Positions 1 through 10,291 of a stretch of 64,000 nt of DNA are shown one piece after another (position 1 is the first letter of the stretch; the number at the start of each line of letters is the position of its first letter). The notes under the pieces were generated by a model that was not told the origin of the DNA, ran no database searches, and saw nothing but the letters and a program-made list of their open reading frames with translations. Both the position numbers and the translations under genes were made by a program. This DNA is from Limonium bicolor (Eukaryota; Streptophyta; Magnoliopsida; Caryophyllales; Plumbaginaceae), in NCBI GenBank assembly GCA_023374045.1, contig CM041776.1, forward strand, positions 276,543,039 through 276,607,038, read 5' to 3'.

Positions 1-241
1 AGGCGATGTGAAGGATCGAGGGGAGAAACATATACCGAAGATTCAGAGAAGAATATTTGGAAAATGGTAATCAAATGAGAAATCTTAAAGGCCTCACAGC
101 TGGAATTAATAGTGAGAGATAGGGCAAAGACAGAAAGTCAAAAGAGTCAAAGACCGTAATGCTATGTTTCCTGAATCTCATTTGACAATATAGCTAAACC
201 TCCCCGACTGCCATACACACTTAAACACATTGGCTTCTAAA

Positions 242-1729
242 TCAAAATGTAAACTTGGTTGATGCTCGATAAGAATTTGATATGACTTCAGAGATTAAGC
301 GTTTACTAACGCCACAAGCATACCCAATGCACATTTTTTCAAGGTTAGGAGAGAAGCGAAGTAACAATTCAATTATCTTCAACTCAGTTTTGGTGCCTAA
401 AATTGCACCTATGTGTACTTCTCTGAGATTTGTGAAGTCACAATTGATGTACTTTTCAAACATCAACATTAATTCAACATCATCAGCACGGGGCTCCAAG
501 TCAATCTGCATTTAAGTTTAATGAAAGTAGACTAAAGCATTAAGATACAATTGCATTATAAGCATTTCATAAACCATAGGTAATAATATTACTTTAGGGA
601 TTACCGTGTAGTCCATGTCGAATGTAGGTATCACCGGAAGACGAAGGACTTTAACATTCGGCAAAGCAACAAGAAACTTCAGTACACAATGGAGCACATC
701 AACATCACGCGAATTGGTAAGTCAAAATGTCAACCGTTCCATCCGCTCAAATCGTGGAATCATATCTATAAATCTACAACTTGCCAAATGCCAGTAGCTT
801 CTCCGGTGCAAGAAATCAACCAGACAACAAAATGAAAATATAAAATTCAGATCTAAAACATCAAACAAACAGAAATGCAAACTGAAATGTAATCAAAATT
901 CACCTTGCAAAAGCTGTAACTGAATCTCACTGCACGAAGTTGCACCGAACAGCTAAAAAATTTGTATCAATCTATACATTTGCCTTCTTCATTTGCTAAA
1001 TCATACAGTTCAATCAAGGTTGATTTCAGTTTTGGAGCATTTGAAACAGTTATATTTTTGAAGTTACCGAAAACACATAAATGTTGAAGCTTTGGAGCCT
1101 CAAGATGAAGCTGATCAACAAATGACACCTCATGCAACACTAGCTTTTCAAGTTGTGGACAAACAGAAACAAAATGAGAAACTGTGGCAGCTGGATTTGT
1201 TTCTGTAGTCAGCTCAAGGCGTGTTAGATTTGGAAACCCTTCAAACCATGATGGAAATAGAAATTAAACTGAGTCAAGTAGCAAATGCCTCAAATTTACC
1301 AAAGAGAATACAGGCGACGGCAGAGTAACCAGAGTAGGCGGCCCACGGGGATCTACTACTTCCAAACTTAATTTCTCAAGGCTGTGATTACTTGCCACAG
1401 AACAAATTGAGTGATGATATGATGAGAAGTTACCAAGATAAATATGAGGTAAGCACAAAGAGAACCCCCTTAAACAACCTCCATGTTGCGAGACAACACT
1501 ATTTACAGCTTTTGCGTATTTTTCTGAAGAATTTTTGCAAAATTTGCGGACATAGAAGTAGAAGTCCAGATACAGATTCAAACGAGAAAGGAAAATCCAT
1601 TTAAATCTCCAACTTTTAGACAGTGTGCTCGTTCTCACCCTATCTACAAGATGTAAATTGTCAAGAATGACACCAATTACATCCGGCGGAAGATTAGTAA
1701 TTCGATCCATCGATTCAAGGATGGGTTCT
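242..1729 (-). pseudogene. F-box/FBD/LRR-repeat protein gene, broken by three stops
   Basis: Proteins of this family are substrate receptors of SCF ubiquitin ligases: the N-terminal F-box binds SKP1, and the LRR and FBD parts bind targets. Reading on the minus strand, the likely start is the Met at 1710, just after a polypyrimidine tract and CAG ending near 1730, which implies a 5' UTR intron. The first residues (ITNLPPDVIGVILDNL, then RTSTLSKSWR) are a clear F-box. LRR-type sequence follows, then an exon with an acceptor near 797 and a donor near 613, then a last exon 511-242 with the FBD-type end (LLLRFSPNLEKM) and a TGA at 242-244. The coding frame is interrupted by TAA at 1264-1266, TGA at 967-969 and TGA at 722-724, each with recognisable protein on both sides. 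The acceptor before the middle exon also looks degraded. Family identity is firm; loss of function is inferred and would fail if the stops are sequence errors. Confidence 0.82.
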
Positions 1730-3361
1730 GTATAGAAAAAAATGCCAAGATCATTAACTATATACAATAAATGAAACACAGAACAAAGATGAAAACATAG
1801 CTAATCAATTCGAAGTAGTTCTCAGCTTATTAGATTTAAGAAATATTGACTAGGAAACATATCTAATCAATAACCACAGCACAGCAGGGGAACATACAAA
1901 AGCAGCAGTAACCATCCATAGAGCAAGCATATCAACCAAATCAACAATTGTAAGATGACGATAACTTAAGACATGCACCCAAGCATGCACGGTACAGAGT
2001 AGAGTGGCGTACCCTTAATCACAGCGATTTGGCTGAGCTTCAGGCTTTTATCAGTCAGTCAATCTCCATCCCCTTGAACTCCAATTTTATTTTCAATTGC
2101 TGCAGATTTGAATCTCCATTATCGACCAAGGAGAGAAAGAAGTAGCTTCTGCATAAATACTGTTGAGAAGAGTGGCGTTCTGTTTTCTCCTTTGTGTTCG
2201 GCATAATTACTAGCCGCGGCTAACTAGGAGCCAGCCAGGATGGATTCTAGATTCTTTCATCTGAAACACTAAAGCATGGACTGGCTATTAGGTTCCCAAA
2301 GAAATAACTTTTTTAATGATTTGATCTCCTACCGTACCGGCCGCTTCTACCTTCCCAAGGCAGGATAGCTTTCCATCTTCGGGCCATTCCCTCATCCCAA
2401 ACAAATCTGATTCGCAAATGAAGATGGAACAAGTCAAGTGAGTTAATATGCAAACCTTCACTGTACGACATTGTTTGGTGTTATACAGTTGTTTAGTTAT
2501 AGAAAGTCCGCCCTTTCATTAAAATTTTCAATACAAATATGTACTCCTGTTTTATTGTCTCCACATTGAAAAACTACCTACACCGTATACCGAGAAATTG
2601 GAAAAAGGGAGTTTCTTAAATAGTCTGTTGACACATACGCTTGATATTATCATATTGGTGTTTTAATCACTTAGGATACTGTCGACACAGAAGAAGAGAA
2701 ATAAAGATATTTTTTCTCAGGTTGATCCAGTCTCGGAATAAACGCGACACTCAACGAGGAGGGTGCACCACATTCCCTGAGCGGCACAAATGGTAGATAT
2801 TAAAAAAAAAAACTGAGATGAGTGTCACTTTCTCTCTTTATTCACTCTCCATCTTCTCATTTTAAAAGAGAAAAAAGTTCCGCACGAGTAAGAATTGACC
2901 AATAGTTTATTCAAGAAACTCATAATTACACCTAAACATGCTATACCTCTTTACTATCTTTTCATGCATACCGAGAAAATAAAATGGCAATTTGGGATGA
3001 ATGTTTTTCTTAAATACTGTGCAGCATAGCAAAACGACTAATATAAAGAACAGAAGGGAGTATTTCTAAGATTTTATTTCATTACGGGATATCCTACGAT
3101 TTTATTTTATGTACGAGATACTCCTAAAGTTTTATTTTTATTACGAGATATCTCTGATGTTTCAATTTTATTACGAGATGCTCCATTCAAATTTTGATAT
3201 ACTATATTTTTCATATCCTCATTTTAGCCTTGCACCATATGGCCCCACAATAACCTTATGGGTTTATAATTATTTTTAAAAATTTAAAATATAAACTAAA
3301 TAAACAAACAATAATTAAAGATAATATAAACTTTGAATCAATTTAAAAGAATGAATAAAAA
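1730..3361. other. Intergenic stretch with the F-box 5' leader and AT-rich DNA
   Basis: No coding sequence is recognisable. The part near 1730-2200 probably holds the 5' UTR and upstream region of the F-box gene on the minus strand. The rest is AT-rich, with the short tandem repeat at 3066-3183. GGGAGT-type motifs near 2607 and 3053 resemble decayed small DNA-transposon ends, but no terminal inverted-repeat pair could be established. Confidence 0.5.
3066..3183. repeat. Short tandem repeat, about 30 bp x 4
   Basis: Four imperfect units share the core TTTTATT..ATTACGAGATA followed by CTCC or CCTA. The units have diverged by several bases each, so the repeat is not recent. Confidence 0.7.
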
Positions 3362-3668
3362 CTATAGGGAAAATTCACAGGATACCACTAAAAAACTTTA
3401 TAATTCACAAAATACCATGGTTTTTAACAAAGCTTTTTAGATACCACAAAAACTTTCAAAATGCACGGGAGCCCACAATTCAGTAATAGACGTTAAATCA
3501 TCTGTTACTGACGTGGTAAAAAGAGTTGTTTGGCCTTAGGGGCTCTAACGTTCAACGTGCCACTGGCCGATTACTTGCAACCCTAATTTCATTTCGCATC
3601 TCTAATCCCAAAATCACAAACCCTAATTCTGTCCCCAAATTGCGAATCGCAACCCAGATGCTCAAACC
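3362..3668. repeat. Left arm of the Mutator-like element, with internal repeats
   Basis: This stretch carries two to three imperfect ~30-bp units built on GATACCAC..AAAACTTT..TTCACA, then a block rich in AAACCCTAAT and CGAATCGCAACCCAG. The last block resumes after the Copia insertion at 8886 (CCCCAAATCGTGAATCGCAA), so 3362-3673 and 8886 onward were once continuous. It probably is the 5' terminal region of the transposon. A matching inverted end was not pinned down; the best candidate is the TTTTTTGTGGCATC pair near 14000-14050. Confidence 0.45.
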
Positions 3669-3673
3669 CTAAT

Positions 3674-3929
3674 TAGTTAGAATATTTGAATATGGTAACC
3701 GGACATTGTGAGACTCGATGTCTTAATGTAACTGAGAGAACTTGTATATATTTCCATACCAGTAGATGGTTATTTATAGGGGTTACATAGAACATTCTAG
3801 GGGTTACCTAGAATGTTCTAGACATTACAATGGAACTGGGCCTAACATGTAAATAATACAAGCCCACTAACCACTAACTTATTATACTAATAACTAAAGG
3901 CACCGGCCCACTAGGGTACCGGTCCACTA
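3674..3929 (-). repeat. Copia 3' LTR (element orientation)
   Basis: 256 bp, identical to 8630-8885. It ends next to the polypurine tract at 3930-3940. An internal inverted repeat, AGAACATTCTAGG / CCTAGAATGTTCT, lies near 3790-3821. Confidence 0.95.
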
Positions 3930-4909
3930 TCCCCCCTCGTTCCCAAATTAGTCTCAACAAGAGACATTTGAGAACGCAGAAACACATGTCTTCCCCGATT
4001 TAGGGTTTTTGTTAGAGCATCTGCAATTTGATCATTCGTCGGAAGAAACTCCACCTTCAAGCTTCGATTTCGAATGCGTTCTCGGACAAAGAAGTAGTCC
4101 ACGACGATATGCTTTGCACGACTATGAAACACTGGATTCGAAGCGAGGTATGTAGCGCCTATATTGTCGCACCGCAAAACTGGATTATGTTTCAATTTTA
4201 TACCAAGCTCTGTCAAGAGTTTCTGAATCCACAATGCTTCTGCTGTAGCCGTGGCCAGGGACTTGAACTCGGCTTCTGTTGAGGATCTGGCCACCGTTCG
4301 TTGCTTCCTGGAGCTCCAAGACACAAGACTTCCACCGAGAAAGATGAGGAAGCCCGTCGTGCTACGTCGATCGGAGATGGAGCCTGCCCAATCCGCGTCT
4401 GAGTAAATACTCAGATCACCAAGGGGTTGCGCGGGGAAGAAAAGCCCTAAATTTTTAGTGGCTTTTAGGTAACGAAGAATTCGTTTTGCCGCAATCCAAT
4501 GAATTTCTTTGGGAGCATGCATATGTTGACTTATTTTGTTGACTGCGTAACTTATATCTGGCCGTGTAAAGGCCAAATATTGCAAATTGCCGATAATGCT
4601 TCTGAAATTGTGAATGTCGTGATGTGGTGGAGAGTCAGATGTGTCGAGAGAGGTTGAGTCAATCATGGGTGTAGCAACTGGTTTGGAATTTTGCATGTTT
4701 GTGCGCTGTAACAGGTCCTGAATATAATGACTTTGAGTGATGGTGAGTCCTGAATGATTTTGGGTTACAGTGACCCCAAGGAAGAAAGATAGATTTCCTA
4801 GGAGTTTAAGGGGAAACACGAGAGCTAGACAAGATGTGAGTTTGTGAATGAGATTAAGGTTAGAGGCAGTAACAATGATATCATCTACATATATAAGTAG
4901 ATACACCAT
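3911..4909 (-). pseudogene. Copia pol: end of reverse transcriptase plus RNase H
   Basis: This 332-residue frame starts at the catalytic YVDD box (residues 7-10, LLIYVDDIIV). It continues through the RT thumb (FLGVTV, SIIGNLQYL, TRPDISYAV) into a Copia RNase H with DADWAG, RSSTEAEF and ADALTK. The frame runs into the 3' LTR before stopping at 3911. It is out of frame with the upstream RT part by a shift near 4910. RNase H motifs look intact. Confidence 0.9.
3930..3940 (-). other. Copia polypurine tract
   Basis: On the minus strand this reads ACGAGGGGGGA and directly precedes the LTR start, the position of the plus-strand DNA primer. Confidence 0.85.
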
Positions 4910-5400
4910 GTTGAGCCGTGTATGTATATGAATAGAGAGGGATCAGATTGAGATGCATTGAAACCAATGTGTAAAAGGTATGAACTGAGTCGAGAGAACC
5001 ATGCTCTAGGAGATTGTTTCAATCCATATAGAGCCTTCTTTAGCCGACAGACATGATTAGGAAAGGTAGTATCAACAAACCCTGCAGGTTGTTTGATGTA
5101 GACTTCTTCTTCAATATGACCGTGTAGAAAAGCATTGTCCACGTCTAGTTGATGAATAGGCCAATTTCTGGCAGTAGCAATAGCGAGAACAGTTCTTATA
5201 GTCGAGACTTTTACTACTGGACTGAAGGTTTCTGAATAGTCAATGCCATGAGTTTGACCCAAATCCTTGGGCCACAAGACGGGCTTTTCTTCTTTCCAAA
5301 GTTCCATCAGCATGTCGTTTTGTTTTTAATATCCATTTTGTGCCTAGAATATTCATGTGTCTGATAGGGAACAAGTTCCCATGTGTTATTTTTAGTTAAT
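4885..5400 (-). pseudogene. Copia pol: first half of reverse transcriptase
   Basis: This holds the RT fingers and palm: YSETFSPVVK, IHQLDVDNAFLHG (first catalytic Asp) and KKALYGLKQSPRAW. Upstream sequence matching the usual start of the Copia RT domain (WELVP and the K-W-I-K region) lies in other frames, with shifts near 5355 and 5275. The break near 4910 separates it from the YVDD part. Confidence 0.88.
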
Positions 5401-5416
5401 GCCTGATATTCTGCAT

Positions 5417-6150
5417 TCATGACTGCTTGCCATTCTGGATATTTTTTTGCTTGGCTGAAAGTTGGGTTGTCTGGAACGGTTTTGTGATGTTAGTGTGGTT
5501 AAGCCATGGAATGGTCCCATCTGTTCTGATTTTAGGTTTTAGATTGTTTGCTTTGGCACGAGTAACCATAGGGTGTATGGATACAGGTGAGGGTAAAGGA
5601 TTGGAGGGAGATTCTGATTGAGAAGAACGTGAAGGTGAGGATGAAGAATTTGATGAAGATTCTGATTGAGGAGTTTGTGTGGGTAAAGTGGGAATGAGAC
5701 CTGGAGAGCAGTTTTGTATGGAAGGTGTAGTTTGAGCAGAAGGGTTAGGAGTTTGACCATGAATAGGAGATGAAGATTGGGATTCAGATTGAGGGTTATG
5801 TGTGGGTGAGATAGGGCTAGTAGAAGTAGGTTGAGAGGTGGTGTAGTAGACTGGTGAATTTGGATGTGGTTGCTGAGTATGTGTAACAAGGTTAGACAGA
5901 GGCAACAGGAAATTAGAAATTGATGTAGTAGATGGAGAAGATTGTTTTGGAGTTAAGGATGCATAGGGAAAAACCGTCTCTTGAAACATAACGTCCCGTG
6001 AAATGTAATAGCGATTTTTAATAGGATCAAGACAGATATACCCTGTAGAATTTTCAGAATACCCAAGAAAAAGACATTCAGTGGATCTGAGGGATAATTT
6101 GTGGGTATTGTAAGGCCGTAGATTAGGCCAGCAACTGCATCCAAAAACTT
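5417..6150 (-). pseudogene. Copia pol: integrase C-terminus and Ser/Pro-rich linker
   Basis: After the frameshift near 6150 the integrase C-terminal region continues (FLGYS and CLDP-type blocks, then DVMFQETVFP near 5995). A 150-residue linker rich in Ser, Pro, Thr and Gln follows, ending in the conserved MVTRAKANN..PK box that precedes the Copia RT. Such linkers are normal for Copia elements and evolve quickly. Confidence 0.82.
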
Positions 6151-8253
6151 AAGATGATTGTATGGGGATTGTTTATTGTTAAGTTTAAAAAATGGTGTTG
6201 AGAAGTCAATGGCCTTAGTGGGAGTGCGATTCATTAGGTAGACTGCAGTTTTGAAAGCAAAAGTCCAAAACTCCATAGGAAGAGCAGCCTGAGATAAAAG
6301 ACAAACTCCTCTGTCCACGACAAACCTAATTTTACTCTCTACAGAGCCATTCTGTTGATGAGAGTGAGCACAAGTGAGTCTATGAGTGATACCCATATTC
6401 TGAAAGACTTTTTCTAAAGCCCTAAATTCACCTCCTCTGTCTGTCTGAACCTTTTTAATAGTTGTATTGTATTGGGTGTGTACCATTTTGCAAAAGATAG
6501 GAAATATTAGAGCAACGTCAGATTTTCTTTTTAATGGATAAATCCACATATACCGTGTAAAATCATCAACAATTAGCATGAAATAGTGAAATCCATCAAC
6601 TGAAGTGCAATAAGCTGGTCCCCATAGGTCCACAAACATCAATTCAAAAGCCTTAGATGAAACAAAATCTGAAGGAAAATGAGGAAGAGCATGAAACTTT
6701 CCTTGACAGCAGGCTGTACATAGTTCACTACTAACAAAACTAGAAATGGGTAACTGAAAATTTCTAATCATCTGTCTTTTGGTAGTAGTGCTAGGATGTC
6801 CAAGTCGAGCGTGCCAGATGCTTGAGGGTGCCTTGGTGGTATAGTGAAGTTGATGAGTCTTAGAGCCAGGAGGAAATGTATAAACTCCATCTTTAGCTGT
6901 CCCTTTGAGAAGAACTTCCTGAGTTTGAGAGTCCTTCAGTAAAAAATAATCATGATGAAACTCAAAAAATGTTCCATTATCCTTACAAAACTTGCTTACA
7001 GAAACCAATTGTTTGTGTAACTTAGGGACATGCATGATATTCTTTAGGATAAATGATTTATCAAAAGTGAGAAGAGAGCCATTACCCTGGTGTTGAATGC
7101 CCAGAGTAGAGCCATCCCCCAAGGAGACCGTGTCAGTACCTGAATAATCAGAGGCACTGATGTTAAGTTTAGAAAAATCTCCCGTAAAATGGTGGGATGC
7201 CGCTGTGTCTGGCATCCACTCCATAGTAGGGTTAGTTCCAGTAGCATTAGCTGTCATAGTGGAGGGTGGGCGGGGCTGATAAGAGTAGTTGTAGCGATGG
7301 TAGCAAGCATTGGCTTCATGGCCTCTTTTACGACAAATTTGACATTGTGGTCTGGTATCAGGTTTTCCAGAGAAATCTGTTTGTTTGGTTTGATAAGATG
7401 AAGAAGATCCCCTGCCCCTTTCTCTACTGTTACGTCCTCTGTTATTGTAAAATGATTTTCCTCTTCCAGTGCCTACTGTAGGAGTGTGTGATGTAGCATT
7501 AACTGAAATTGTAGTTGCTTGAGCTTGCTGTTTCTGTAACCAGCCTTCTTGAGAGAGAAGAAAGTGATATAGTTGAGAGGGAGGGCAGGGTTCTGTCCTT
7601 GTGAGAATGTTAGAAACCAAGGCACTGTACTCAGAAGATAAACCATTTAGGATGTAGCTTTGGAATTCTCTGTGAGAGACTAAATGACCAGTTAGAGAAA
7701 GGGAATCTACCAAGGCTTGAGCTCGATTGTAGTATGAAGTCACAGATTCTGTAGATTGCTTAGAGATAGAGCTTAATTAACACAACAGATGTCCAACTTG
7801 GGCGTTTGTTTGGGAGGCAAAGGTTTGGTGCAAATACGTCCAGGCTTGGGATGCTATTTTCATACCAACTATCTGACCGATAATATTTTCACTTACTGAA
7901 GCGAAAATGACAGTGAGTACTAATTGATCCATCTGAATCCATTTTAGATATTCCTTGTTTATCTCACCGTTAATAACAGCCTCAGGACAAGGGTAAGAAC
8001 CATCAACGAATTTATAAAGATCATTGCCTCTTAGAAAAGTTGTGATGATACCTTGCCAGATGCGGAAGTTTTCTGTTTTAAATTTTATAAGATTGGTGGC
8101 TGCCGAAACAACTGACTGGGATGATATTTGTATGTTTTGTGTAGGTGTTGAAACCGACGGGTTGCCGGTCTGTTTTCCGGATCCGATTTCTCCTCCTGGC
8201 ATCATGTTTTCGCCACTGTTATTAGAGGATGAGAGCACAGTTTCATCATCCAT
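6150..8253 (-). pseudogene. Copia gag-protease-integrase
   Basis: The gag start at 8253 (MDDETVLSS) leads into the Copia capsid domain (FRIWQGIITTFLRGNDLYKF). A TAA at 7777-7779 interrupts it; the same frame continues at once, so this is a single nonsense change. Downstream of the stop, counting from 7743, come a CCHC knuckle (CQICRKRGHEANAC, ~134-147), the protease site (PDTAAS, ~178-183), the integrase HHCC zinc site (H311, H316, C342, C345) and the D,D,E core (D372, D435, E469). The D435-E469 spacing is two residues shorter than the canonical 35. The frame is lost near 6150. Confidence 0.92.
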
Positions 8254-8616
8254 CGGAGGAAAAGCGAAGAGAAGAAGGGTAGAAGATGAAGGGAGGAAGC
8301 CGGTGGATCTGCACGGTCGGTGGCAAGGACGCCAGCGGATGTGAAGCAGTACCCAAAATCTTTTTAAATTCGAAAAGAGTTAACCCAACAACTTCAGTGG
8401 ACTACGAGTAAGTAGGGCCAAGATGCTTGTCGATTGGCCTCACTAGTACACAAAATCTTTTTAAATTCACGGTCGACAGGCCTGTGGTTTTGAAAAAGAT
8501 TTTGAAGAAGATTTTGAAAAAGAAGAAGATTATGACGGGAGGTAAGAAGAAGATTTTGAAAAAGATTTTGAAAAAAAAAAGGAAGAAGCGAGGAAGGCGA
8601 ACAGAAATGGAACAAT

Positions 8617-8629
8617 AGCTCCGATACCA
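8617..8629 (-). other. Copia primer-binding site (tRNA-Met)
   Basis: On the minus strand TGGTATCGGAGCT follows the 5' LTR directly and is complementary to the 3' end of initiator tRNA-Met with one change from the common TGGTATCAGAGC. Confidence 0.9.
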
Positions 8630-8885
8630 TAGTTAGAATATTTGAATATGGTAACCGGACATTGTGAGACTCGATGTCTTAATGTAACTGAGAGAACTTG
8701 TATATATTTCCATACCAGTAGATGGTTATTTATAGGGGTTACATAGAACATTCTAGGGGTTACCTAGAATGTTCTAGACATTACAATGGAACTGGGCCTA
8801 ACATGTAAATAATACAAGCCCACTAACCACTAACTTATTATACTAATAACTAAAGGCACCGGCCCACTAGGGTACCGGTCCACTA
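8630..8885 (-). repeat. Copia 5' LTR (element orientation)
   Basis: 256 bp, identical to 3674-3929, followed by the target duplication CTAAT at 8886-8890. Confidence 0.95.
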
Positions 8886-8942
8886 CTAATTTTGTCCCCA
8901 AATCGTGAATCGCAACCCAGAATTTGACGATGCGTAGAGTAG

Positions 8943-9314
8943 GTGGGTTGTGGGTGGTGTTCAACTTCAACGACTCCAAATTCGACTACCGGGTTGAAGA
9001 TAAAAAAAGCGCCACACCCCGACATTATCCAGTTTGTGAGAGACGCCCATCACGAAGAAGAGAAGCAACTGTGTGGTCTACCCCCTAAAAATCCCGTGTT
9101 CAAGTATGAAAACCCCATCTCAAAGAGTATTGTCGAGATTAAGTGCACAAAATCTCTTCAGGCAATGCTAAAGCAACACACGAAGAAGGTGGAGGTTCAA
9201 GTGACTATCGACGAGAGAAAGGTACCAAGTGAGGCAGTGAAGATGGCGATGGGTATTCCCGATAGTTCGGACACATCTATGGATGATTCAAGCGACAAGG
9301 ATGATTTTTCTTAG
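8943..9314 (+). pseudogene. MULE transposase N-terminal region
   Basis: A 123-residue frame, start uncertain. It contains a charged segment with GLPPKNPVFKYENP and ends in an acidic tail (DSSDTSMDDSSDKDD). I recognise no catalytic motif. The place directly upstream of the transposase linker and domain suggests the variable N-terminal part of the same protein. TAG lies at 9312-9314. Confidence 0.5.
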
Positions 9315-9356
9315 AAAAGTAAGTCTTCACATCCCTTTTCTGAACGAGCTCCAGCC

Positions 9357-10167
9357 ATGAAAAAGACCTATGTTCAAGTGGAAATCCCTGGTGAACCACC
9401 AGTGATGGAAATTGATTTTGATTCGGATGAGGAACCAAGTAGGGTGTCGACTTTGTATAATAAGGTGACCTTCATTGAAGTTGAAGAGCCAGAAAATGAA
9501 CCTATTCCCTCACATACTCAAGCAGAAGCTTCATTACATTCACTATCACTAGATGAACCTGAAGATGAACATATCTCCTCACAAACACAGACACAAGCCT
9601 CATCACCTTCACTATCACTATCTTCCCAAACTAAAGAAGATGAACTTGGAGATGAACCTATCCCCTCACAACACAACCACAAGCTTCATCACCTCCACCA
9701 CCTTCTATATGTACACAACCACAAGCCTCATTACCTTCACTATCACTATCTCCCCAAACTAAAGAAGAAGAACCTGAAGATGAACCTATCCCATCACAAA
9801 CACAACCACAAGCTTCATCACCTCCACCACCTCCCCCATGTACACAACAAACTTAACAATATGAAGGTGAAAAGGCACCGAATGAAAGTGAAAGGGTTGA
9901 TGTTTGTTTTGAGGATGCTGACGATTGTTATCAGAATTTTGGTGTGGAATATGAGAGTGGAAGGGTTGATCATGAGACCATAACAAATGATGAACTGAAT
10001 CTCGATCATGATAACATGGATGTCCTAGTTGATGATCCAAATGCTGGAGTTAATTCAACACCGCCCGCGGCTTTAGCCGGACAAGATAATGAGTGTAACC
10101 GTGGGGATAGAACACCACCAGCCCCACCAATGGACTCTACTGCACATGATAATGACATAAGTGCATG
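9357..10167 (+). pseudogene. MULE acidic and Pro/Gln-rich linker exon
   Basis: The frame opens with MKKTYVQVEIPGEPP and runs through an acidic stretch. Between about 9480 and 9850 repeated units of the type DEP..SQTQ..ASSPSLS are followed by a proline run. Frameshifts near 9670 and 9860 put the units into different frames. The end (GVNSTPPAALAG..) is followed by a donor-like G|GTAATT near 10168 and an acceptor TTTCAG near 10291. It is a low-complexity linker with no enzymatic motif. Confidence 0.55.
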
Positions 10168-10291
10168 GTAATTTCACTTGTACTGAATGTTGTTGTTACT
10201 GTAAGCTTCTGTTGAATGTTGTTATTGTTTGAGTTATTGATTGGTTGCAAAATTGATATACTTATTCATTGTTGATACTTATATGTTTCAG

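Larger units (their letters stand above)
3674..8885 (-). mobile_element. Ty1/Copia LTR retrotransposon, full length, broken reading frame
   Basis: The element is 5212 bp between two 256-bp LTRs that are identical base for base, flanked by the target duplication CTAAT (3669-3673 and 8886-8890). On the minus strand the order is 5' LTR, primer-binding site matching initiator tRNA-Met, gag with a CCHC knuckle, protease, integrase, reverse transcriptase, RNase H, polypurine tract, 3' LTR, which is the Copia order. The coding region carries one in-frame stop and several frameshifts. It sits inside the left arm of the Mutator-like element. The LTR ends read TA...TA rather than TG...CA. Identical LTRs mean a very recent insertion. 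Confidence 0.95.

Noticed and set aside
2500..3060. Stowaway-type MITE suggested by GGGAGT words
   Set aside because: No pair of matching inverted ends with a TA duplication could be found.
8427..8618. Lys-rich frame in the Copia leader
   Set aside because: It comes from a run of AAGATTTTGAA-type repeats between primer site and gag, on the strand opposite to the element.
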